DNA of 28,243 nucleotides from Deltaproteobacteria bacterium (GTDB lineage: Bacteria > Desulfobacterota > DSM-4660 > Desulfatiglandales > HGW-15), in contig CP070840.1 of the NCBI GenBank assembly GCA_020342025.1, positions 3,446,089 through 3,474,331 of the forward strand, read 5' to 3'. The position numbers and the translations under genes are program-made. This document shows, piece by piece, positions 7,544 to 14,710 of this stretch (positions are counted from its first letter, which is position 1; each line of letters starts with the position of its first letter). The notes beneath the pieces are model-generated. The model was not told where the DNA came from, ran no database searches, and was given only the letters and a program-made list of their open reading frames with translations.

Positions 7544-8962
7544 GTGGACACGGATGATGCGAAAGGTCTGATTTCCCAACTGGATGCCCTGTTTAAAGCC
7601 TCATCAGTGGCCATCGTAGGGGCACCCCGAGGAATGAAAATGGGCAAACTCTTTCTGGTGGCCCTACTGGAGCAGGGCTTTCCAGGACAGATCTATCCGG
7701 TCAATCCAGCCGCAGAAGAGATCGATGGGCTCAAGGCTTATCCCAGCGTATCGGCCATCCCCGGACCTGTGGACCTGGCCATCGTTTTGGTTCCACACGA
7801 CCGAGCCCTCCATGTGGTCAAGGAGTGTGGGCGCAAAGGGGTGAAAGGGGCGGTGCTCTTCACCGCGGGATACAAGGAGACAGGGACAGCGGAAGGCAAG
7901 GCCCTGGAACAGGAGCTCGTGCGCGTGGCCCGGTCTTCGGGCATGCGGCTCATCGGGCCCAACGGCATGGGCCTGTACTGCCCCAAGACAGGTCTTTCTT
8001 TCTTTCCTCAGGTTTCCAAGGAACCCGGATCCGTGGGCATCATTTCCCACAGTGGATCCCTGACCAACATCCTGGGACGTTTGGCCTCCCAGAAAGGGAT
8101 CCGATTCAGCAAAGTGGTGAGTTTGGGAAATGAATGCGACCTAACGAGTGCAGACTTCCTCACTTATCTGGGAAGTGATCCGGATACTCGGGTGATCGGC
8201 GCCTATTTAGAAGGGATCAAAGACGGTCCCTTTTTCTTCACCGCTCTCAGAAAGGCCTCTCTGGAGAAGCCGGTGATTCTGTGGAAGTTGGGACTGACCC
8301 ATGAAGGGGGCCGGGCGGCGGCCTCTCACACCGGGGCCCTGGCTGGATCGAGAGGGATATGGGAGGGTGTGGTTCGACAAAGTGGCGCTGTTTCTGTGGT
8401 GGGATTTGAGGCGTGGGTGGACGCCTTGATGGGCTTCTCGTTGCTCCCTTCTGAGCTGGGAGACCGTATGGCGATCATTTCTGGGCCGGGCGGACTGGCC
8501 GTATCGGCCGCCGAGGCCTGCGGAAACAATGGACTCAGGCTGGCTCAACTTTCATCCGAGACGCGTTCCGCTATGGCCAAGTTTGTTCCTCCCACAGGCA
8601 CGAGCCTTCAAAACCCTGTAGACGTGGGGCTTACAGCATCTCTGGATATTGAAATATATGTGCAGGCAGCCAGGAGGGTTGCCTCGGATCCGGGGGTGGA
8701 TACGGTGGTCATCGCGGGCATAGGGCTGAATCCTGGGGGAAACCAAAGATATACGGACGCTATCATCCAGGCCCATAAGGATTCTCAAAAGCCCTTTCTC
8801 ATGGTGAAAATTCCTGGATTCGACCCTGAGCTTGCCAAGAAGTCCTGTGAGGCGGGCGTCCCGTTTTTCGACACGGCAGAGCGCGCCATGGGCACTTATG
8901 CAAAGGTCCGGCGTTATCAGCTCTGGCGTGAGGCGGCGGAGGCGTCAGGCGCCAGGGATTGA
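7544..8962 (+). CDS. Acyl-CoA synthetase (NDP-forming) alpha-type subunit
   Basis: A 472-residue protein with the order CoA-binding Rossmann domain (about 15-150, starting SSVAIVGAPRG, with GPNGMG at 138-143) then succinyl-CoA-ligase-like domains (SHSGSL at 168-173). The phospho-accepting histidine is probably H262 in SHTGALAG. It has no ATP-grasp domain, so it corresponds to the alpha half of ADP-forming acetate-CoA ligases and would need a beta subunit encoded elsewhere to make ATP from an acyl-CoA. The start is GTG 7544 with GGGAG upstream, 13 bp after the MerB-like gene, so the two are probably co-transcribed. Its last 46 bp overlap the convergent metallo-hydrolase gene. The acyl substrate is unknown. 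Confidence 0.88.
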   Translation: MDTDDAKGLISQLDALFKASSVAIVGAPRGMKMGKLFLVALLEQGFPGQIYPVNPAAEEIDGLKAYPSVSAIPGPVDLAIVLVPHDRALHVVKECGRKGVKGAVLFTAGYKETGTAEGKALEQELVRVARSSGMRLIGPNGMGLYCPKTGLSFFPQVSKEPGSVGIISHSGSLTNILGRLASQKGIRFSKVVSLGNECDLTSADFLTYLGSDPDTRVIGAYLEGIKDGPFFFTALRKASLEKPVILWKLGLTHEGGRAAASHTGALAGSRGIWEGVVRQSGAVSVVGFEAWVDALMGFSLLPSELGDRMAIISGPGGLAVSAAEACGNNGLRLAQLSSETRSAMAKFVPPTGTSLQNPVDVGLTASLDIEIYVQAARRVASDPGVDTVVIAGIGLNPGGNQRYTDAIIQAHKDSQKPFLMVKIPGFDPELAKKSCEAGVPFFDTAERAMGTYAKVRRYQLWREAAEASGARD

Positions 8963-10074
8963 ATGGCAGACTCAAAGTTCGTGCTGCCGGTGGCCATATA
9001 TCTGTTGTCTTCCATCAACCCCACATCTCCACAGGCACTCAATAACTCGCAATGGCTGATGATTTCATTCTCAGCCAAAAGCATGCCAAACCCTTTCAAC
9101 AAACACTCTTCAAAATGTTCCACTGCAATTTCATTGGCATTTCTTGGACCTTGTTTTAGGATTTTGAGGATATCGGCACACCTGAAGATGTGATGCCCGA
9201 TCAATTCATCCACCCTTGCGACCAGATTGAGCTCATTCCATCGGCCATCATAAAAAAGCCGATGCGCTGGGAGAACGAGCAGGTCGGGGAATTTTTCTCC
9301 AACCCCCCGTAGTTTTTTGAGAGACTTGATATAGGCTGTGAGCCCGTAGATGGATTGGGCAGTGGTATACTCCGGCTCCAGTACCTTTCTCACATCCCTG
9401 AAGAACGCCTCCCTGGAAGGAACGGGGGTAATACCCGGCAATATAGTGTCCCCCACAATAATCGCCTCATCCCCCAACAGGATGGCCAAGGAATCCGGAC
9501 TGTGTCCTGGCACATGATAAACGTGTGCAGCGTCGCCCATCTCCAGATCGGTGTCTCCAATCGCTACTATCTGCAGCCCGCTCCGCTCTCGTTGATAGTC
9601 TAGACAGTATTCGGCGGTGTAGGACTCTGGCATAAAGCAACGCCAGCATGAGGCGGGAAACCGCCTTCTGCCATCTGGAGGGGCGTGCTCCGGATAGTTG
9701 CGAATGAGGCGATCATAAGTGACGTGGGCCTTCACTGTGGCGCCAGTCCGTTGAGTCATCTCAAAGAGTCCGCCATCATGATCCTCATGCCCGTGGCTGA
9801 TGAGAATAGAATCAAGCGCTTCAGCGGAGAGGCCAACAGACTCCATCATGTGGAGAAGCGTCTTGCCCATACCGTGTTTACCCGTGTCCACCAAAAAACG
9901 TGATTCCGTTAAAACCACGTAATTCCACGTGGGCCCCAGATCCCATTCACCCCCATAGAAATTTTCTGTGGGGAGTCCCAGGATCTCAAGGCCTGAGGGA
10001 AGCCTGAGGCGAATCGGCATATTATTTCCACTGGCGTCACCTTTTGCCAGGATCTCAACGGTGTCCTGCAACAT
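8917..10074 (-). CDS. Metallo-beta-lactamase-fold hydrolase
   Basis: A 385-residue protein with the signature HGHEDHD at residues 94-100 (HxHxDH), a third-site histidine in PGHSPDS (H191) and a metal-bridging Asp in VGDTILPG (D209). The long C-terminal helical extension suggests the large MBL hydrolase group, such as hydroxyacylglutathione hydrolase- or thioesterase-like enzymes; the substrate is not evident. The ATG at 10072-10074 was chosen over the longer frame because it follows GAGGAG by about 11 nt and starts 4 bp after the stop of the upstream acyl-CoA synthetase gene, which the longer version would overlap by over 150 bp. It is probably in an operon with that gene. Confidence 0.87.
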   Translation of the reverse strand: MLQDTVEILAKGDASGNNMPIRLRLPSGLEILGLPTENFYGGEWDLGPTWNYVVLTESRFLVDTGKHGMGKTLLHMMESVGLSAEALDSILISHGHEDHDGGLFEMTQRTGATVKAHVTYDRLIRNYPEHAPPDGRRRFPASCWRCFMPESYTAEYCLDYQRERSGLQIVAIGDTDLEMGDAAHVYHVPGHSPDSLAILLGDEAIIVGDTILPGITPVPSREAFFRDVRKVLEPEYTTAQSIYGLTAYIKSLKKLRGVGEKFPDLLVLPAHRLFYDGRWNELNLVARVDELIGHHIFRCADILKILKQGPRNANEIAVEHFEECLLKGFGMLLAENEIISHCELLSACGDVGLMEDNRYMATGSTNFESAIQSLAPDASAASRQS

Positions 10075-10078
10075 CTTT

Positions 10079-11560
10079 CTATATCTCCTCAGTTCCTCGC
10101 GCTGAACCATCAAGCAGTTTGTTCCGCAGATCTGAATACCAAAGCAGGGCCTGAAGCGCCCTTGCCGCACGAGTAGCCTCGGGAAACACCGTAACTCGCC
10201 GCTGCAAAAGTCCCCGTATGAACGGATCTTCAACGCTTCGATAGGTGTAACCCAAAAAAAGTTTGTCAGAATTTTTCATAAGGGTCGCAACAGATTCGCA
10301 CTGCTCATCCAAGAGCTTACGGCTCTGCTCAGCGATTTGCTCTCGGGGGATGCCCATCTGTTCCAGTGCCCGCCGAATCACTTTCCCTACCGTAAGGAAA
10401 TAGACAAGCAGTATGTCTACGTTCTTGTCTTCAAGGAGCACCTTGGGGATGTCAGCAAAGTATTGCAGTGGGTCTTTGGTAAAGGTGAGATCCACGGGGT
10501 TGTTTCTGCTACTCGTATGGGGGAGGAGAGAATCCAGTTTGTCCAACGTCTCATCAGTGAGGGGCGGAAGCTCAAGACCTGCCCGACCGCACGCGTCTGC
10601 TGCGGCTGCACCGGGCCCACCAGAGTGGGTCTGAATGACCACCCTGCGTCCTTTAGGGATGGGCAGGCTGCCCAGTGCCCAGCAGAAGTCAAAGAGTTCT
10701 GTAACGGATTGCGCCTTTATAATGCCCGATTGACGAAAGATGCCCTCATACAGAAGGTCCGGTCCGGCCATGGCGCCGGTATGGGAAAAACTGGCTCGCT
10801 TGCCTGTTTCTGATCCACCCACATAAAGGGCCACAATGGGCTTGTGGGGAACAATGGCCCTTGCCTTGTCCACAAAGGCGCTACCGCGCTTGATGGCCTC
10901 AATGTACAAGGCAATAACCCTTGTGTGGGGACAAGCCGCCAAGTAATCCAAACAGTCCACAATGTCGATATTTGCCTCATTCCCAAGGCTGAATGCCGTA
11001 CTGAAGCTGAGGCCGTATCTTGAGAGGTAGTTGAACATCTGGGTAACGAGGCTTCCGCTCTGAGATGCCATGCCAATGTACCCAGGAGCGCCCTCATAGG
11101 GCAAGAAAGTGGTGTTCAGCTTGTGGTGTGGGTTGGCCACGCCAATGCAGTTTGGCCCCAGAAAGCGAATCCCGTATCTATCTGCAATTTCTCTGATCTG
11201 TTGTTCCAGGTCCACGCCTTTACCGCCCACCTCCTTGAAACCCCCTGAGACGATGATGGCGCGCTTGATGCCCTTTTTGCCGCATTCTTCCATTGTCTGA
11301 GGGACAATACGTGTGGGCAGCACAAGCACGGCCAAATCTGTCACCTCAGGCAGATCCGAGACGCTCCGGTATGCCTTGAGATTTCTTACATGCTTTTCAT
11401 GGGGGTGGACGGGGTAGATAGCCCCTTCAAAGCCAAGAGCCTGGATAGACGCGAGCAGGTTGGTTCCCATGGAAGTGATACGATTGGATGCCCCAAAAAA
11501 AGCGATGCTTTTTGGATTGGCTATAGGATAGAGGGGGCTCTCTTCAATTGAGTCCAGCAT
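10079..11560 (-). CDS. Acyl-CoA synthetase (NDP-forming) alpha-type subunit, second copy
   Basis: A 493-residue paralogue of the 7544-8962 protein with the same domain order: CoA-binding domain (KSIAFFGASNR near residue 17, GPNCIG at 135-140), ligase domains (ASQSGSL at 165-171) and the probable catalytic H260 in SHTGAMAG. It also lacks an ATP-grasp domain. The ATG lies at 11558-11560, with AGGAAA about 12 nt upstream. It is followed after 4 bp by the metallo-hydrolase gene. A good sigma70-type promoter (11681-11708) drives it, and a terminator-like hairpin (11611-11637) lies between promoter and start, suggesting attenuation. The natural substrate is unknown. Confidence 0.88.
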   Translation of the reverse strand: MLDSIEESPLYPIANPKSIAFFGASNRITSMGTNLLASIQALGFEGAIYPVHPHEKHVRNLKAYRSVSDLPEVTDLAVLVLPTRIVPQTMEECGKKGIKRAIIVSGGFKEVGGKGVDLEQQIREIADRYGIRFLGPNCIGVANPHHKLNTTFLPYEGAPGYIGMASQSGSLVTQMFNYLSRYGLSFSTAFSLGNEANIDIVDCLDYLAACPHTRVIALYIEAIKRGSAFVDKARAIVPHKPIVALYVGGSETGKRASFSHTGAMAGPDLLYEGIFRQSGIIKAQSVTELFDFCWALGSLPIPKGRRVVIQTHSGGPGAAAADACGRAGLELPPLTDETLDKLDSLLPHTSSRNNPVDLTFTKDPLQYFADIPKVLLEDKNVDILLVYFLTVGKVIRRALEQMGIPREQIAEQSRKLLDEQCESVATLMKNSDKLFLGYTYRSVEDPFIRGLLQRRVTVFPEATRAARALQALLWYSDLRNKLLDGSARGTEEI

Positions 11561-11565
11561 ATCTA

Positions 11566-11628
11566 TCAGTTTCCTGCACGGCGGATGGGTCCTGCAAGCA
11601 CCGGGCAGACAAAAAGAAAGCCCTGCAT
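11566..11628 (-). CDS. Possible 20-residue leader peptide
   Basis: On the minus strand an ATG in the loop of the terminator-like hairpin opens the frame MQGFLFVCPVLAGPIRRAGN, which stops at TGA 11566-11568, six bases before the acyl-CoA synthetase ATG. GAGGG lies about 8 nt upstream. The position is typical of an attenuator leader peptide, but codon content shows no clear amino-acid run, and it may be chance. Confidence 0.2.
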   Translation of the reverse strand: MQGFLFVCPVLAGPIRRAGN

Positions 11629-11637
11629 CAGCAGGGC
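11611..11637 (-). terminator. Intrinsic-terminator hairpin inside the leader of the acyl-CoA synthetase gene
   Basis: On the minus strand GCCCTGC and GCAGGGC (7 perfect pairs, tetraloop TGAT) are followed at once by TTTCTTTTT. It lies downstream of the 11681-11708 promoter and upstream of the ATG at 11560, with no minus-strand gene before it, so it best fits an attenuator. Confidence 0.65.
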
Positions 11638-11680
11638 CCTCGCTCTCTCGTTTGGAACCGATGCTTCAGTGGCCCAATGG

Positions 11681-11708
11681 ATTATCTGAATTTCCCAAGA
11701 AATGTCAA
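11681..11708 (-). promoter_or_regulatory. Sigma70-type promoter for the second acyl-CoA synthetase gene
   Basis: The minus strand reads TTGACA (11703-11708), 16 bases, GATAAT (11681-11686). The -35 is consensus and the -10 differs from consensus by one base. The start of transcription should be near 11673, leaving a leader of about 110 nt. Confidence 0.6.
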
Positions 11709-11817
11709 GCCCTTTGTTCCCTCCCAAATCCAACATCTCATTTACGTATCATTGTTGATATGAGCGGGTTTGGGAGGATTTGGATTCATATCCTCCATCG
11801 TTGTATCCTTATTTCCC

Positions 11818-11846
11818 TTGACTTTTGGTGTTTCTTGTTTGATAAA
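11818..11846 (+). promoter_or_regulatory. Sigma70-type promoter candidate for the cooS operon
   Basis: TTGACT (11818-11823), 17 bases, GATAAA (11841-11846). The -35 is preceded by TTCCC, a context shared with promoter candidates at 24336 and 25358. It faces cooS with a leader of about 420 nt that passes through a terminator-like hairpin. Confidence 0.5.
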
Positions 11847-11958
11847 ATTCCGCATCATAATAAAAAAACAGGAGAGAAGTTTTCATCGCCTAAATGTAAC
11901 TGTTTTCTGCCACATTTAAACCTGAGAAGGGTGAAAAATGACTCAAGGCCTTGGCAAA

Positions 11959-11992
11959 CCCCGCATCTAGCAAAACTGGAGCGGGGTTTTTT
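11959..11992 (+). terminator. Intrinsic-terminator hairpin in the cooS leader
   Basis: CCCCGC (11959-11964) pairs with GCGGGG (11981-11986), an inner CTAG/CTGG stem adds pairs, and TTTTTT (11987-11992) follows directly. No plus-strand gene lies between it and the promoter at 11818, so it probably acts as an attenuator of cooS transcription rather than as a gene end. Confidence 0.65.
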
Positions 11993-12070
11993 GTCTATGC
12001 CTTCAGCGGTCCCTTAGAAGATCGCCGATCGTCCAGGGTTACCATCCATTAACCCGCACAAAAGTCCAAT

Positions 12071-12195
12071 GAGGCTGTCGGAAAACGTTCATCTGCTGCG
12101 TTACCCTCATCCCTCGTCATTGCGGCGTACTTCTATGTGCGCCTCATTCCTCGGGATTTCGGAAGCCTTGCATATGGACATTTTCCATCAGCCTC
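12071..12195. repeat. 125-bp palindromic intergenic repeat
   Basis: The left end (GAGGCTGTCGGAAAACGT...) and the right end (...ACATTTTCCATCAGCCTC) are imperfect inverted copies, about 21 of 26 bases matching. An inner stem pairs GGCGTAC with GTGCGCC around TTCTAT (about 12124-12143). The segments CTGCGTTACCCTCATCCC and GCGCCTCATTCCTCGGG resemble a dispersed intergenic repeat I remember from several Desulfobacterota genomes; that recollection is unchecked. Only this copy is present here. Confidence 0.55.
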
Positions 12196-12271
12196 TCAGA
12201 AGCCGGTTTTTCGACAATTTCAATGGCAAGGTGCAACCCGTGACCAAAATAGATCAGTGAAAGGAGGCAAG

Positions 12272-14167
12272 ATGGAAAAGACTATTGATTCTGCTGCCAA
12301 AGGCATTTTAGAGCTGGCAGAGAAGAAGGGTATTCCCACCATATGGGACCGCTTCTCAGCGCAATCGCCCCAATGCGGTTTTGGCGAACTTGGCATTTGC
12401 TGCCGAAATTGTATGCAGGGGCCTTGTCGCATCGATCCCTTTGGACAAGGGGCGACGCTGGGTGCATGTGGCGCATCCGCCGATACAATTGTTGCGCGGA
12501 ATCTGTGTAGGGCGATTGCGGCCGGAACCGCCGCCCACTCAGGCCACGCCAAACATCTGGCCCATACCCTGCTTAAATCAGCCGAGGGTAGAGCCAAAGA
12601 TTACCCCATCAGAGACGAGGACAAACTCATGGCCGTGGCCGGCCGCCTCGGTATTCCCACCGACGGCAAGGAGACCAATGAGATTGCCAAAGCCGTTGCT
12701 GAAGCAGCCCTGGCAGATTTTTCAGAGAAAGAGACGCCCGTAACGTGGGCAGCCACCAACGTGACCCAGGGCAGAGTGGACACATTCCTGAAACTCGGTG
12801 TGGTGCCAACCGGCATCGACTCATCCATCGCCGAGATCATGCACCGCACAAGCTACGGCGTGGACGCTGATCCGGTCAACCTGCTACTTGGTGGCGTTAA
12901 ATGCGCTCTTTCAGATTATGCGGCGTGTCACATGGGCACGGATCTTGCGGATATCCTTTTTGGGACGCCCGCACCAACCGTTACCCAGGCAAACCTGGGC
13001 GTGCTGAAGCCTGACGCGGTCAATATCGCACTGCACGGGCATAATCCGGTCCTCTCGGATGTGATCGTTCAGGTTGCCGGGGACATGGACGATGAGGCAA
13101 AGGCTGCTGGCGCCCCAGCAGGAATTAACCTTGTGGGCATTTGCTGCACGGGTAACGAAGTGCTTGTGCGCCACGGAATTCCTTCCGCAACCCACTCAGT
13201 ATCCCAGGAACTGGCACTGATCACAGGGGCCGTAGATGCCATGGTGGTCGACTATCAGTGCATCATGCCCAGCCTCGGTAGCCTCACGGATTGCGTCCAT
13301 ACGCAGTTCATAACCACCATGCCCATTGCCAAAATCCCCGGGGCTGAGCACGTGGAGTTTGAGGAGTCAAGGGCAGTTGATACGGCGAAGGAGATTATTT
13401 CGAAGGGCATAGAGGCCTTTAAAAGACGAGACCCTCAGAATCTGAACATACCGCCATACCAGGAAACGGCCATGGGGGGCTTCTCCACAGAGGCCATTTT
13501 GGGTGCCCTTTCCAAGGTGGATTCGCAAGACCCGCTGAAACCGCTGGTGGATAACATCGCAAATGGGAATATCTTGGGCGTCTGTCTCTTTGCTGGATGT
13601 AACAACGTTCGCGTGCCACAGGACGAAAACTTTGTCACCATGGCCAAGGAGCTTGCCAAGCAGAACGTCCTGATCCTCGCCACGGGATGCGGAGCTGGGG
13701 CACTGGCCCGTCATGGACTCATGACCCCTGAGGCTACCCAAAAGTATGCGGGAGATGGCCTGAAGGCGGTTTTGACTGCCGTGGGAGAGGCCGCGGGCTT
13801 GGGTAAGCCCTTGCCTCTTGTTTTGCACATGGGCTCTTGTGTGGACAATTCTCGCCCCGCAGACGTGGCCGTGGCGGTGGCCAACAAACTGGGCGTGGAT
13901 ATGGATAAGTTACCGGTGGTGGCTAGTGCGCCTGAGGCCACTTCTGAGAAAGCGATCTCCATTGGTACGTGGGCCGTGGCCGCGGGACTGCCCACTCATG
14001 TGGGCGTCATTCCGCCTGTGCTGGGTAGTCAACTGGTAACTAAGGTTCTCACCGAAGACGTGAAGGGACTGTTGGGTGGGTATTTCATTGTGGACACGGA
14101 TCCCATCTCTTCGGCTGAGAAACTGGTTGAAGTGATCAAGGAGAGGAGAAAGGAGTTGGGAATATGA
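12272..14167 (+). CDS. cooS: Carbon monoxide dehydrogenase catalytic subunit, monofunctional Ni-Fe type
   Basis: A 631-residue enzyme oxidising CO to CO2 with electrons passed to a ferredoxin. All cluster ligands are visible. D-cluster C35 and C43; B-cluster C44, C47, C52 and C66; C-cluster H257 (LHGHNP), C292 (GICCTG), C330 (DYQC), C443 (AGCNN), C473 (TGCGAG) and C523 (GSCVDN), in step with the Carboxydothermus CODH-II ligands shifted by 3-4 residues. Length is typical for CooS. The ATG at 12272 follows AAGGAGG; the longer frame would translate the palindromic repeat and is rejected. It overlaps the ferredoxin gene by 4 bp (ATGA). No cooC nickel-insertion gene or acetyl-CoA synthase gene is near, so the role is CO oxidation or redox balancing rather than a complete Wood-Ljungdahl cluster here. 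Confidence 0.97.
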   Translation: MEKTIDSAAKGILELAEKKGIPTIWDRFSAQSPQCGFGELGICCRNCMQGPCRIDPFGQGATLGACGASADTIVARNLCRAIAAGTAAHSGHAKHLAHTLLKSAEGRAKDYPIRDEDKLMAVAGRLGIPTDGKETNEIAKAVAEAALADFSEKETPVTWAATNVTQGRVDTFLKLGVVPTGIDSSIAEIMHRTSYGVDADPVNLLLGGVKCALSDYAACHMGTDLADILFGTPAPTVTQANLGVLKPDAVNIALHGHNPVLSDVIVQVAGDMDDEAKAAGAPAGINLVGICCTGNEVLVRHGIPSATHSVSQELALITGAVDAMVVDYQCIMPSLGSLTDCVHTQFITTMPIAKIPGAEHVEFEESRAVDTAKEIISKGIEAFKRRDPQNLNIPPYQETAMGGFSTEAILGALSKVDSQDPLKPLVDNIANGNILGVCLFAGCNNVRVPQDENFVTMAKELAKQNVLILATGCGAGALARHGLMTPEATQKYAGDGLKAVLTAVGEAAGLGKPLPLVLHMGSCVDNSRPADVAVAVANKLGVDMDKLPVVASAPEATSEKAISIGTWAVAAGLPTHVGVIPPVLGSQLVTKVLTEDVKGLLGGYFIVDTDPISSAEKLVEVIKERRKELGI

Positions 14168-14661
14168 AGCAGGTCTTTGCCTATTTAGATAAATGCACGG
14201 GCTGCCGCAGTTGCCAGCTCGCCTGTGCCGTTGAACATTCCAGGGGTAAAAATCTCTTTTCGGCCATCATGGAGACGCCCACTCCCCGTTATAGGCTTTA
14301 CATAGAACAGGCGGATGACAAAAAGATCCCCATTACGTGCCGTCAGTGTGAGGCGGCCCCTTGTCTGGACGCCTGTATTTCAGGGGCCCTGTATCGGGAT
14401 GATCGAGGCATGGTCTTACAAAAGGATGAGCGATGCGTAGGCTGTTGGACATGCCTCATGGTCTGCCCTTACGGTGTGGTGGGGCGGCAAAAGGAAAGCA
14501 ACATCGCCGTAAAATGCGATCGGTGTCCGGATCTGGATGTACCGGCGTGCGTCAATGCATGCCCAACCAATGCCCTGGTCTATTCAGAAGTGGAGGAGTT
14601 CGGGGCAGCTGTCAGATCGGCTGTGGCCGGCGTCATATCGAGAGCTGTCGAAGGCGCTTGA
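14164..14661 (+). CDS. CooF-like ferredoxin with four [4Fe-4S] clusters
   Basis: A 165-residue iron-sulfur protein with 16 cluster cysteines in four groups: C11, C14, C17, C21; C59, C62, C67, C71; C91, C94, C97, C101; and C118, C121, C129, C133. This is the HycB/CooF/DmsB-type pattern. It should accept electrons from the CooS D-cluster and pass them to the flavoprotein encoded next. Its ATG overlaps the cooS stop (ATGA), which implies translational coupling, and AAGGAG lies upstream within cooS. No signal sequence is visible, so it acts in the cytoplasm. Confidence 0.93.
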   Translation: MKQVFAYLDKCTGCRSCQLACAVEHSRGKNLFSAIMETPTPRYRLYIEQADDKKIPITCRQCEAAPCLDACISGALYRDDRGMVLQKDERCVGCWTCLMVCPYGVVGRQKESNIAVKCDRCPDLDVPACVNACPTNALVYSEVEEFGAAVRSAVAGVISRAVEGA

Positions 14662-14710
14662 CGAGGCAGTATTCAAACTTGCAGACGAAGAGGAGAATGG
14701 AGGACTCCTT

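Larger units (their letters stand above)
11561..12271. other. Divergent control region of the acyl-CoA synthetase and cooS operons
   Basis: These 711 bases hold, from left to right, the minus-strand leader with its hairpin, a minus-strand promoter, a plus-strand promoter, a TAAATGT/ACATTTA inverted repeat near 11894-11920, a perfect palindrome CAAGGCCTTG (11944-11953), a plus-strand terminator-like hairpin, and a 125-bp palindromic repeat just before cooS. No conserved protein gene was seen. Confidence 0.6.

Noticed and set aside
10075..10233. 53 extra N-terminal residues on the metallo-hydrolase
   Set aside because: They would overlap the end of the acyl-CoA synthetase gene and have atypical composition; ATG 10074 has GAGGAG upstream.
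11850..11960. Known riboswitch in the cooS leader
   Set aside because: CTGAGA and similar short words occur, but no complete TPP, c-di-GMP, Moco, ZTP, fluoride or NiCo consensus could be assembled.
12137..12271. 45 extra N-terminal residues on CooS
   Set aside because: This stretch lies in the palindromic repeat and has no CooS similarity; ATG 12272 has a perfect AAGGAGG and gives the family's usual N-terminus.
14537..14710. Longer start for the CODH-operon flavoprotein
   Set aside because: It would overlap the ferredoxin gene out of frame; the FAD motif begins right at ATG 14711.
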